Source of the DNA: JBBRQP01 sp038226175
Lineage (GTDB): Bacteria; Cyanobacteriota; Cyanobacteriia; Gloeobacterales; Anthocerotibacteraceae
Assembly: GCA_038226175.1 (NCBI GenBank)
Contig: JBBRQP010000055.1
Location: forward strand, 1 to 20,308
Length of the DNA stretch: 20,308 bases
Direction of reading: 5' to 3'
The position numbers and the translations under genes are program-made. The notes under the pieces are model-generated. The model saw nothing but the letters and a program-made list of their open reading frames with translations. It was not told where the DNA came from and made no database searches. This document shows, in pieces, positions 6,748 to 14,101 of the stretch; within the stretch, counting starts at the first letter, position 1; every line of letters starts with the position of its first letter.

Positions 6748-6761
6748 GTACAATAAGATAC
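6748..6761. promoter_or_regulatory. Candidate NtcA binding site
   Basis: GTACAATAAGATAC matches the cyanobacterial nitrogen regulator consensus GTA-N8-TAC exactly, and the flanks extend it to TGTA-N8-TACA. It lies 59 bases before the ATP-grasp start. A possible -10 (TAAAGT, form TAN3T) follows after 26 bases, slightly more than the 20-24 usual for NtcA-activated promoters. It could also act on the divergent small gene. Confidence 0.45.
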
Positions 6762-6792
6762 ATTTTTGTGAAAAGTCCAATTCCTGCTAAAG

Positions 6793-6806
6793 TAACGATC
6801 ACGTTA
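6793..6806. promoter_or_regulatory. Short palindrome before the ATP-grasp gene
   Basis: TAACG-ATCA-CGTTA is a perfect 5-bp inverted repeat 14 bases before the start codon. It could be an operator or a small mRNA hairpin. Evidence is limited to symmetry and position. Confidence 0.25.
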
Positions 6807-6819
6807 TTAAAGTATACCC

Positions 6820-8262
6820 ATGCGATCTGTGTTCGCCGCTTACAACCGAGGTTCTTGCTACGACGAGATGTTTGAGCCAGACGGACACCCGCGCCCTCAT
6901 TATCGAGAACTCGTCACGTTTTTAGAACGTTTTACGCCCCAGCAGCTGGAACAACGGGTACAAGCGGGACAACTGGCTTTTTTGGAACGCGGTGTAACCT
7001 TTGGCGTTTATGGCTCAGAACAGGGTGCTGAGAAAATTTTTCCTTTTGATATTATCCCGCGTATTATTGCCGCTGCTGAGTGGCAAGAGGTCGAGCGCGG
7101 TTTGCGTCAGCGGCTGCACGCGCTCAATTTATTTCTTGAGGACATTTATCATGACCAAAAAATCCTTAAGGACAAGGTTGTTCCTGCCGAGTTAATTTTT
7201 TCATCGACTCAACATCGCAAAGAGTTTCAGGGACTAGATGTACCTAAAGGCGTCTATGTCCACGTTTGCGGTACCGATTTAATTCGTCATCCCGATGGTA
7301 AATATCGCGTCCTCGAAGATAACTTGCGTGTACCTTCTGGGGTGTCTTATGTATTAGAAAATCGGCGGGTGATGAAGCAGGTTTTTCCAGCGGTTTTTGA
7401 AAATCATCAAGTGCAGACGGTCGTGGACTATCCGCAGCGTCTTCTACAAACCCTGCGCCAAGTTTCCCCAGTACCCGACCCGAATGTGGTCGTACTAACA
7501 CCCGGTATGTCTAATTCGGCTTATTTTGAACATGCCTTTTTGGCCTTACAGATGGGTGCAGAATTAGTTGAAGGCCGTGATCTGGTTGTTGAAAATGACC
7601 GAGTTTTTGCCAAGACGACTGAGGGACTGCGCCCCGTCGAAGTCATTTATCGGCGGATGGATGATGACTTTCTTGATCCAGAAGTCTTTCGTAAGGATTC
7701 GGCTCTAGGCATTCCGGGTTTGATGCGTGCTTACCGCAAAGGGCGGGTTACCTTAGCTAACGCCATTGGTACGGGGGTCGCTGATGACAAAGTGATCTAT
7801 GCCTATGTGCCAGAGATCATTCGCTATTACCTTGGTGAAGAGGCGATTTTACAAAATGTCGAGACCTATCGTGCCGAGGAACCTGACCACCTCGCCTACA
7901 TCCTCGAAAATATGGCACACTTGGTCGTCAAAGAAGCGGATAACTCCGGGGGCTATGGGATGCTGATGGGGCCGAGTGCCACCCCAGCCGAGATCGAAGA
8001 TTTCCGGGCTAAGATTTTGGCTTCACCGCGTAAATATCTGGCTCAACCCGTCGTTAATTTTTCTCGGCATCCTACGTTTTATCCCGAAGACCATACGCTA
8101 TTTGGCTGTCACGTAGACTTACGACCTTATATTCTCAACGATGGCGAAAGTATCTGGGTGATGCCTGGTGGATTGACTCGGGTTGCGCTCACTAAAGGCT
8201 CTTTAGTTGTGAATTCTTCACAGGGTGGCGGTAGTAAAGACACCTGGGTCTTAGAAGATTGA
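6820..8262 (+). CDS. Circularly permuted ATP-grasp type 2 protein (COG2308-like)
   Basis: A 480-residue member of the circularly permuted ATP-grasp family (CP_ATPgrasp, formerly DUF404/DUF407). Recognisable segments are the opening 'YNRGSCYDEMF.PDG..R.HY..L', 'GTDL.RHPDG.YRVLEDNLRVPSGVSYVLENR', 'RRMDDDFLDPE', 'LANAIGTGVADDK..Y.YVP..IRYYLGEE', the ATP-binding 'VVKEADNSGGYGM', 'HVDLRPYIL' and 'PGGLTRVAL..GSLVVNSSQGGGSKDTWVL'. ATP-grasp enzymes form amide bonds through acyl phosphates; this family is predicted to make a peptide-like product, usually together with an alpha-E domain protein and a transglutaminase-like protein. Those partners are not in this window. Instead a KDPG aldolase gene follows with overlapping stop and start (TGATG). 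The true substrate is unknown. Confidence 0.9.
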   Translation: MRSVFAAYNRGSCYDEMFEPDGHPRPHYRELVTFLERFTPQQLEQRVQAGQLAFLERGVTFGVYGSEQGAEKIFPFDIIPRIIAAAEWQEVERGLRQRLHALNLFLEDIYHDQKILKDKVVPAELIFSSTQHRKEFQGLDVPKGVYVHVCGTDLIRHPDGKYRVLEDNLRVPSGVSYVLENRRVMKQVFPAVFENHQVQTVVDYPQRLLQTLRQVSPVPDPNVVVLTPGMSNSAYFEHAFLALQMGAELVEGRDLVVENDRVFAKTTEGLRPVEVIYRRMDDDFLDPEVFRKDSALGIPGLMRAYRKGRVTLANAIGTGVADDKVIYAYVPEIIRYYLGEEAILQNVETYRAEEPDHLAYILENMAHLVVKEADNSGGYGMLMGPSATPAEIEDFRAKILASPRKYLAQPVVNFSRHPTFYPEDHTLFGCHVDLRPYILNDGESIWVMPGGLTRVALTKGSLVVNSSQGGGSKDTWVLED

Positions 8263-8879
8263 TGACGGCAATACCGCTTGAGCATCCTGCTAAACATCCT
8301 TTGCTGGCGACCTGGCGACGCGAAAAAGTAATCGCAGTTATTCGCGCTACTACGGCTAGTGAGGCTCTAGCGCAGGTTGCTCAGGTACGGGCATTAGGTA
8401 TCAGCTGTGTCGAGATTACGTTGACCTTTGCTGATGCCTTTGCTGTTATCGAGCAGATCAGTCCACCTTTTGGTTGCGGAACTGTTTTGAGCGTCGCGCA
8501 AGCCCAAGCGGCGTTACACCATGGCGCACAGTTTTTGGTCTCACCTTTGACCAATCCTGATTTGATTAGACTAGGTAAACAGGCCGGAGCCTTGGTGGTG
8601 AGTGGGGCATGGACCGCCACAGAAATCAACTTGGCTCACCATTCAGGGGCGGATGTGATTAAACTTTTTCCGGCGAATGTAGGGGGAGCGGCCTATCTAC
8701 GTAATCTACGACAGATTTTTCCAGAGGTTACATTTCTGCCCTGTGGCGGGGTAACCGTTGACACCGTAGAAGATTTCTTGGGTGCAGGCGCACTTGCCGT
8801 GGGCTTGGGGCGTGAATTAGGCCGGGTTACGGCACAACAGGCTGATCAGTGGCGTAGGTTTTCTTCACTTGCCCGTTGA
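8262..8879 (+). CDS. eda: KDPG/KHG aldolase family protein
   Basis: The 205-residue TIM-barrel protein fits class I 2-keto-3-deoxy-6-phosphogluconate aldolase, which cleaves KDPG to pyruvate and glyceraldehyde-3-phosphate in the Entner-Doudoroff pathway. Visible features: 'V.AVIRA' strand 1, catalytic glutamate E51 in 'VEITLT', 'GCGTVLS' (residues 71-77), 'AQFLVSP', Schiff-base lysine K134 in 'DVIKLFPA', and the phosphate-binding glycines 'PCGGV' and 'AVGLG'. The arginine that follows the glutamate in the E. coli enzyme (EVTLR) is threonine here. The ATG at 8262 shares its A with the TGA stop of the ATP-grasp gene, so the pair is surely one transcript. The 3' end overlaps the convergent lipoprotein gene by 34 bases. 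Confidence 0.88.
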   Translation: MTAIPLEHPAKHPLLATWRREKVIAVIRATTASEALAQVAQVRALGISCVEITLTFADAFAVIEQISPPFGCGTVLSVAQAQAALHHGAQFLVSPLTNPDLIRLGKQAGALVVSGAWTATEINLAHHSGADVIKLFPANVGGAAYLRNLRQIFPEVTFLPCGGVTVDTVEDFLGAGALAVGLGRELGRVTAQQADQWRRFSSLAR

Positions 8880-9985
8880 ATTTGTATGAGTAGGTCAACT
8901 CTGGCTAGCAGGTCTCGATCCGTGAGCGGGGTGGTTTGACGCACTTCCTGAGATAGGGTTTGTAAATCCACAATGCTCTCACCTAAACGAGCGTTTTGTG
9001 CCCAAGTAATGAGTTGGCTATCGTCAGCTGTTACCCCGAGTTTGCGGGCTAACTGTTGCCGGAAATCTTCAAATAACAAAGTAAACACTAAGCGTTGTGC
9101 GCCCGCACGTTGGTAGGTAGCTGCCAGAGCATTGATGTATTCCTGGGTATTAGCGCGGCTAGGTGTTGGCGCAGGCTGGGGTAAGTCCAACCGTTGATTA
9201 GCCCCGATCAGCCAAACGAGACCCACAAATCCAACTTGCCAAAATAATAAAGCCAAGGGTGAAGCGGCAAGATAGGTCAGCCAACTAGGTGCTGAGTTAC
9301 TTCGATCCACCTCGCTTGGCCCATAGCCATGAATGACTTCATCCACATAAATCGGCGTGCGGCTCTCTGGTAAGTAATGCCCGAGTAAATTTGTCCACAA
9401 CTGAAAATTTTGAGGACGGCTAAGCCAACGATTTTGGGCTAAGTCGGCGATTACACCGTAGATATAAATTCCTTCGCCAAGCGGCTGCACAATCAACAGC
9501 GGGTCTTGGTCGGTACCTAGGGCAAGGGAACTTTGTTGGGCTTCTTCGGGGGTTTCGAGCACGGTCAAAATACGTTTTTCTAGGGCTTGACGTTGACCGT
9601 GCAAGGTTGCAGGAATGTTTAACCCCTGTGCCAGATGGGTCTGCAAAATGGCGGGAACGGGAATAGTGCGCTCGGCTTGGGTCGCAGCGGCTCCCGAGCT
9701 TTCTAGCTCAATTAGAATATTACCTTCGCGTACCCAAGCCAGCAGGTCTTCGCGGATAGCCACGGTTTGATTAATGCGAATTAATACCGCCCCATTCGTC
9801 TCTTCGGTCAAAGCACTATACTTACGTTCCCAGCGTTCGGGGGCAAGTTTTAGGTTTTGCAATAGAGCAAACCAGGCTCCATAGCCAGCTGGCCCATCGT
9901 TATGGGTAGAGTAAGGCCGCTCCAATAAAGCACAGCTAGTTAATAATAGGAGGGCTACGAGTAGCCCAACTCGGTCGTATTTCAT
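8846..9985 (-). CDS. DUF4350-domain lipoprotein / membrane protein
   Basis: A 379-residue protein with a lipoprotein-type signal: hydrophobic residues 6-15 then lipobox LTSC with C18. The extracytoplasmic part begins 'PYSTHNDGPAGYGAWFALLQNL', typical of DUF4350 proteins, which have a glutamine-amidotransferase-like fold and often accompany MoxR-type ATPases. 'VDEVIHGYG' near residue 220 fits the same family. A second hydrophobic segment (about residues 242-262) is followed by a soluble C-terminal helical domain. No MoxR gene is present here. Translation is coupled to lpdA: its ATG (9983-9985) overlaps the lpdA TGA as TGATG. The function is unknown. Confidence 0.7.
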   Translation of the reverse strand: MKYDRVGLLVALLLLTSCALLERPYSTHNDGPAGYGAWFALLQNLKLAPERWERKYSALTEETNGAVLIRINQTVAIREDLLAWVREGNILIELESSGAAATQAERTIPVPAILQTHLAQGLNIPATLHGQRQALEKRILTVLETPEEAQQSSLALGTDQDPLLIVQPLGEGIYIYGVIADLAQNRWLSRPQNFQLWTNLLGHYLPESRTPIYVDEVIHGYGPSEVDRSNSAPSWLTYLAASPLALLFWQVGFVGLVWLIGANQRLDLPQPAPTPSRANTQEYINALAATYQRAGAQRLVFTLLFEDFRQQLARKLGVTADDSQLITWAQNARLGESIVDLQTLSQEVRQTTPLTDRDLLARVDLLIQIQRASEENLRH

Positions 9986-11358
9986 CAAACTCCAGCCGCG
10001 CGTTTGTAGGCTTCTTCGAGGACTTCGGAGAGGGTGGGATGGGTATGGACAATCTGAGCTAGGTCATGGACGGTGGCCTTAATACTGATCGCTTGGGCAG
10101 CTTCTGCAATCAAAAGTGAGGCTTCGGGCCCAAGGATATGACAGCCTAATAATATCCCTGTGTCTTTGGCATAGACCAATTTACACAGGCCATCTGTTTC
10201 ATTTTGGGCAATCGCCTTAGAGTTACCGCCAAAATAGGTGCGCACCGTTGCCACAGCATAACCAGCTTCTTTGGCCTGCGGCTCAGTCAAGCCTACAAAG
10301 CCGATTTCGGGATGGGTAAAGACAGCGGCGGGGATCGCTTGATAATTGACTGTGCGCTGATGACCACAAATGTTATCTACGGCGACAGCACCCTGAGCTG
10401 AGGCCGTATGGGCTAGCATCATTTGACCAGTAGCATCACCTATCGCCCAAAGATGGGGAACCGAAGTCTGCAAATATTCATCGACAGGGATAAAGCCTCG
10501 GCGTCCGATATCAATACCCAAAGCATCTAGCCCTAAGTCCCGTGTCAAAGGCACGCGACCTGTGGCAACCAATACGGCATCAGGATGTAATTCTTCGCCA
10601 TTGTCGAGCACCACGCGCACGGGTGTACCGGGATAAACTTCTTTGGCCAAAGTTTTAATCCGCGTCTCGATACTACGCGGCTTAATCAAGATCCGTTCGG
10701 CAAGGCGCGCAATATCCGGGTCAAAACCAGGCATCAAGCGGTCTAAAGCCTCAATCATCGTTACTTTTGAACCTAAGGCAGTAAACACATCCGAAAACTC
10801 TAGGCCGATATAGCCCGAGCCAATAATGCATAAATGCTCCGGTAACCAATCGAGGCGAATTCCTTCATCGGAGGTAAACACGGTTCGCCCATCGGTCTGA
10901 ATCCCCGGAGGCACAAAGGGAACCGAGCCTGTGGCAATGATTACATCCTCAGCTGTGACCTGTTGGATTTCCCCTGTGGGCGTCGTGATTTCAACGCTTT
11001 GCGCGCCTAGCAAACGGGCTTTACCAAGAATAGTCGTGACCTTGAGTTTATCGAGGGATTTCGTGAGATCAGTGCGAATTTTGGTGACGACTTGATGGGC
11101 ATGTTCGGCAATCTTGCTCCGGTCAAAACTGACAGAGCCAACCGTGATCCCAAAAGCATCGGCATGACTGAGTTTGCGTAGGGTTCCGGCAGCAGCCAAG
11201 AGCGCTTTTGAGGGAATACAGCCACGATTGATACAGGTGCCACCAATATCGCGGTATTCGACAATAGCTGTTTTTTTGCCACGTGCCACAGCTTGTAGGG
11301 CTGCACCATGACCGCCAACTCCTGCCCCGATAATCAGTACGTCATAGTCAAAACTCAC
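9985..11358 (-). CDS. lpdA: Dihydrolipoyl dehydrogenase (E3)
   Basis: A flavoprotein that reoxidises lipoamide of the pyruvate dehydrogenase complex and of the glycine cleavage system with NAD+. The FAD-binding motif is GAGVGG at residues 11-16, the redox disulfide is C42 and C47 in 'GGTCINRGCIPSK', the NAD-binding motif is 'GSGYIGLEF', the second FAD motif is 'LWAIGDATG', and the catalytic pair is H440 and E445 in 'HTHPTLSE'. I choose the GTG start at 11356-11358, giving MSFDYDVLIIGAG, because GGGAGA lies 6 bases before it; a TTG six codons upstream would lack that support. At 457 residues this is within the usual range. It is the first gene of a pair with the DUF4350 lipoprotein and is divergent from the GST-like gene. 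Confidence 0.96.
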   Translation of the reverse strand: MSFDYDVLIIGAGVGGHGAALQAVARGKKTAIVEYRDIGGTCINRGCIPSKALLAAAGTLRKLSHADAFGITVGSVSFDRSKIAEHAHQVVTKIRTDLTKSLDKLKVTTILGKARLLGAQSVEITTPTGEIQQVTAEDVIIATGSVPFVPPGIQTDGRTVFTSDEGIRLDWLPEHLCIIGSGYIGLEFSDVFTALGSKVTMIEALDRLMPGFDPDIARLAERILIKPRSIETRIKTLAKEVYPGTPVRVVLDNGEELHPDAVLVATGRVPLTRDLGLDALGIDIGRRGFIPVDEYLQTSVPHLWAIGDATGQMMLAHTASAQGAVAVDNICGHQRTVNYQAIPAAVFTHPEIGFVGLTEPQAKEAGYAVATVRTYFGGNSKAIAQNETDGLCKLVYAKDTGILLGCHILGPEASLLIAEAAQAISIKATVHDLAQIVHTHPTLSEVLEEAYKRAAGV

Positions 11359-11433
11359 AGCTTGTCTCCCGTCCAAAGTCTCTCTATCTTATCGGTCTTC
11401 GTGGCGAGCATATAGCCGCCTGGGCTACCGTAA

Positions 11434-11447
11434 GTAGTTTTGCTTAC
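11434..11447. promoter_or_regulatory. Second GTA-N8-TAC site, weak NtcA candidate
   Basis: GTAGTTTTGCTTAC lies between the divergent lpdA and GST-like genes and is also part of a GTAAG/CTTAC inverted repeat (11430-11447). It fits the NtcA core consensus, but no TAN3T -10 stands at the right distance in the plus direction. A chance match is quite possible. Confidence 0.25.
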
Positions 11448-11510
11448 AAATACCGTCAAGCTCCCAGTAAAAACTGATACCGTTGATCTCATAAGGAATC
11501 ACACAAACCC

Positions 11511-12725
11511 ATGACCATCGCCCCGCTCAGTTGGACACAACTCACCGCGCTCACCGACTTTCAATGCGATACCGTCAATGGCCCAACCAATGCCCAAGCC
11601 CGGTTACGTTTGTTTGGGCATGATCAAGCTCAAGTACGGGTGACACTTTACCGTGATAACCATGCTTGGTGCCCCTATTGTCAAAAAATTTGGCTATGGC
11701 TCGAAGAAAAACAGATCCCCTATCGCATCGAAAAAGTAACGATGTTTTGCTATGGCGAAAAAGAAAGTTGGTATAAGCGTAAAGTGCCTTCGGGAATGTT
11801 ACCCGCGCTCGAACTAGATGGACAGATGATCACCGAAAGTGATGAGATTTTGCTGGCGCTCGAAGGCGTTTTTGGTGCTCTGGGCTGGGGTATGACTGAC
11901 CCGCAAGTATTGCCTTTACGCAGGCTAGAACGTTTATTATTTAAGGCTTGGTGTATGTGGCTATGTCGTCCCAATAGTTCGGCGCGTGAAGAACAGCGTC
12001 ATCAAGATCAGTTTATTGGAGTCGTGGCTAAGGTGGAAGACGCGCTCAGCAACACAGCTGGCCCTTATTTTTTGGAGCAGTTTAGTACGGCTGATGTGAT
12101 TTTTACCCCCTATGTCGAACGCATGAATGCCAGTCTTTTTTACTACAAAGGCTATTCGTTACGCGAAGAAAATTCTCGTTTAGCGGCGTGGTTTGAGGCC
12201 ATGGAAAGCCGATTTACCTATCGGGGTACCCAGAGCGATTTTCATACCCATGCCCATGATCTACCGCCGCAGATGGGGTGTTGCTGCGAAAATGGCACGC
12301 CTCAAATGTTGCGCAATAAAACACAGGTTGATCAAGGCCCTTGGTTGGGGTTACCTGATGTGACTTACCCAGAGCCAGAAACCTCTCGTATCGAAGCCCT
12401 GCAACGGGTGATCACCCATCGTACTAATATTATTCGGGTTAATCCGGCAACGCCCCAGTTGAGTGCGTCGGTCGTAGACGAGGCGCTACGCTGTGCTCTA
12501 ACGCAGTTGATGACTGGGGAAGTCTCTATGCCACCCGCTGGCACCGATGTTGCTTTACGTTATCTACGTGACCGGATCAATGTGCCGCGCGATATGTCGA
12601 TCTATGCTGCAAAACGCCTGAGAGAAGCTCTCGAAAAAACGGCTGCACTAGTGGGTCAGGGTCAAGGAGAAGCTATTCCTATCCGGCATCGCAGAGACCA
12701 AGACCCAGTTAATTTTGCACATTAA
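11511..12725 (+). CDS. Glutathione S-transferase-like protein with CPYC motif and C-terminal extension
   Basis: A 404-residue protein. Residues about 42-120 form a thioredoxin-fold GST N-terminal domain with a glutaredoxin-like C54-P-Y-C57 motif and a 'PSGMLPALELDG.MITESDEIL' segment, which holds the cis-proline and the glutathione-binding Glu-Ser. Residues about 130-250 resemble the helical GST C-terminal domain ('FLEQFSTADVIFTPYVERM'). Residues about 255-404 are an extra domain with no motif I recognise, opening with the cysteine cluster 'GCCCENG'. I recall very similar full-length proteins in many cyanobacteria, so the architecture is probably conserved, not a fresh fusion. A disulfide or glutathione-dependent reduction is likely; substrate unknown. 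AAGGA lies 13 bases before ATG 11511. Confidence 0.82.
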   Translation: MTIAPLSWTQLTALTDFQCDTVNGPTNAQARLRLFGHDQAQVRVTLYRDNHAWCPYCQKIWLWLEEKQIPYRIEKVTMFCYGEKESWYKRKVPSGMLPALELDGQMITESDEILLALEGVFGALGWGMTDPQVLPLRRLERLLFKAWCMWLCRPNSSAREEQRHQDQFIGVVAKVEDALSNTAGPYFLEQFSTADVIFTPYVERMNASLFYYKGYSLREENSRLAAWFEAMESRFTYRGTQSDFHTHAHDLPPQMGCCCENGTPQMLRNKTQVDQGPWLGLPDVTYPEPETSRIEALQRVITHRTNIIRVNPATPQLSASVVDEALRCALTQLMTGEVSMPPAGTDVALRYLRDRINVPRDMSIYAAKRLREALEKTAALVGQGQGEAIPIRHRRDQDPVNFAH

Positions 12726-12733
12726 GTAGAAAC

Positions 12734-12756
12734 GCCCCTCCGCCCCATAAATGGGG
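12734..12756. repeat. GC-rich palindromic repeat, degenerate copy
   Basis: This 23-base stretch matches 12845-12867 at 22 of 23 positions and contains the same CCCCATAAATGGGG core. Its right arm has diverged after the GGGG run, so the long stem of the second copy cannot form. The copies start 111 bases apart in the gap after the GST-like gene. Confidence 0.7.
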
Positions 12757-12844
12757 GACGAAGCCCAGCTAATACTTGGTTTGGATACCTGAGAAGAAAG
12801 AGAGTTAATGCTCTATTTCTGAAAGTCTAACTTTCCCCAAGAGT

Positions 12845-12876
12845 GCCCCCCCGCCCCATAAATGGGGCGGGGGGGC
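12845..12876. repeat. GC-rich perfect palindrome (15-bp stem)
   Basis: A perfect stem runs from G12845 to C12876: a run of seven C, then GCCCCAT, mirrored by ATGGGGC and seven G, with AA at the tip. No T run follows, so it is not a standard terminator, although it would block polymerase or exonucleases. Together with the partial copy at 12734-12756 it looks like a REP-like or miniature repeat. The gap 12726-12951 otherwise holds no gene that I can see; a possible TACAAT -10 lies at 12919-12924. Confidence 0.75.
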
Positions 12877-12951
12877 TGACTATTCAAACGGAAAGGGTAT
12901 TAGCTGATCAGGAGTTGGTACAATACGGTTGTCTTAAATTTGTGAAGCGCC

Positions 12952-13242
12952 ATGTCTGAGTCAACTGTAACGGTCGGAGCTGATGCTATTGATGTGGCAA
13001 TTGCCCAAGGTGTAGATTTTGATGGTACGCCGATCCCCGAGGCAAAACTAGCCCTTTATCAAAATGTAATGGCCCTCGAAGCGGGTCGCCAACGTAGTGG
13101 GGTATCTAATACGATGCGTTCACGAATTGTCCGCATTGGCGCTAAACATATTGCCCAAGCTGAACTCGATGCCATGCTGATTGCTGCAAGTTTCGCGCCG
13201 CTCAAAGAAAAAGAGATCGCGTTTTATTATGGTGGGAAATAG
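12952..13242 (+). CDS. Small conserved-looking protein, unknown function
   Basis: A 96-residue soluble protein without signal or membrane segments. It has an acidic N-terminal half ('VDFDGTPIPEAKLALYQNVMALEAGRQRSG') and a basic-to-mixed C-terminal half ('NTMRSRIVRIGAKHIAQAELDAMLIAASFAPLKEKEIAFYYG'). I believe similar short proteins occur across cyanobacteria but cannot name the family, so I give no function. It is a real gene in my view: compact ORF, own upstream region with a -10-like TACAAT, and a strong terminator 16 bases after its stop. The ATG at 12952 lacks a clear ribosome-binding site. It is convergent with tonB. Confidence 0.75.
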   Translation: MSESTVTVGADAIDVAIAQGVDFDGTPIPEAKLALYQNVMALEAGRQRSGVSNTMRSRIVRIGAKHIAQAELDAMLIAASFAPLKEKEIAFYYGGK

Positions 13243-13257
13243 CGGTTGCGTTCTCTC

Positions 13258-13301
13258 AAAAGAAGAATCCCTTTTCTGATTAGAAAGGGGGTTCTTCTTT
13301 T
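13258..13301. terminator. Strong bidirectional terminator
   Basis: A 20-bp stem (left 13258-13277, right 13282-13301, two G-T wobbles) with loop GATT. The outer stem is AAAAGAAGAA with TTCTTCTTTT, giving a T-rich 3' side on both strands. It sits between the convergent 96-residue gene and tonB and probably ends both transcripts. Confidence 0.9.
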
Positions 13302-13315
13302 AGTCCAAACAGGCT

Positions 13316-14098
13316 TTAGGTCAGGCTAAAGCGTACAGAAATATCAGGCTTAGACTCTACAGGGGTATCACCACGATGAGCTGGCTCAAATTTCATCTTG
13401 GCAACGGCTTCCTGAGCAGCTTGATCAAGATCGGGATTACCCGATGAGCGCATAACTTTAGTACGAGTTACAGTGCCACTGGTATTAACATAAGCTCGAA
13501 CAACTACGACTCCTTCAATTCCAGCAGACCGTGCAGAATCTGGATAGACAGGATTGGGTGGTGTAAGTGACCTGGCTTTAACCAGCGGTTCTGGTGGCGG
13601 CGGCTCTGGTGGTGGCGCGGGCGGAGCTGGAGGTGCTGGGGGGGATGGCTCAGGGTTGCCGATTGGTGCGCTACCAGCACCGACAGCATTCCCAGCACCT
13701 GTGCCAGAACTTGCTGCCATATCGCCATCAGGTCCGCCTTTACTTTCGGCAACAACCGTACTTGAGGTACTACTTTTTGTTTGAAAAAGTTTACGAACCG
13801 CCGAGCCTTTTTGGGGAGCTTGTGGCTTTTTGGGTTGTTGTTTTTGTTGTTTTGGTGGCGGTGGCGGCGGAACTTTAGGTGGCGGCGGCGGTGGGGGGGG
13901 TGGCGGCACTTTTTGCAGATCGACGATATCGTATTTTTCTTCCGGGGGCTTTTCTACCTTGACTTGCTTTGGTAAAACAATCAGAAACAGAAAGGCCAAG
14001 TGAGCGATTAACGCAATCAGGAAGCCCCAAAAAACCACTGGCGATACCAGCGGTTTTCTTTTGATAACGTAATCATCGGAGGTCGTGGTCATGGGCAT
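13316..14098 (-). CDS. tonB: TonB family protein
   Basis: TonB spans the periplasm and passes energy from the ExbB/ExbD motor to outer-membrane receptors. The 260-residue protein has a single N-terminal membrane anchor (about residues 20-42, with H33 in the position of the functional TonB histidine). A Pro/Lys-rich periplasmic spacer follows (ten consecutive prolines at 65-74, six at 77-82), then a Ser/Gly linker, a second Pro-rich stretch (about 150-170), and the C-terminal TonB domain from about 173 ('PVYPDSAR..GIEG.VVV', 'SSG...LDQAA..A...MKFEPA'). It is the last gene of an exbB-exbD-exbD-tonB operon. AGGA precedes an ATG at 14090-14092, two codons after the first ATG, which may be the true start. 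No receptor gene is in the window. Confidence 0.92.
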   Translation of the reverse strand: MPMTTTSDDYVIKRKPLVSPVVFWGFLIALIAHLAFLFLIVLPKQVKVEKPPEEKYDIVDLQKVPPPPPPPPPPKVPPPPPPKQQKQQPKKPQAPQKGSAVRKLFQTKSSTSSTVVAESKGGPDGDMAASSGTGAGNAVGAGSAPIGNPEPSPPAPPAPPAPPPEPPPPEPLVKARSLTPPNPVYPDSARSAGIEGVVVVRAYVNTSGTVTRTKVMRSSGNPDLDQAAQEAVAKMKFEPAHRGDTPVESKPDISVRFSLT

Positions 14099-14101
14099 TT
14101 C

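Noticed and set aside
13554..13975. Plus-strand reading frames rich in Gly, Val and Arg inside tonB
   Set aside because: They are complements of the proline-codon runs of tonB; no ribosome-binding sites and no family resemblance.
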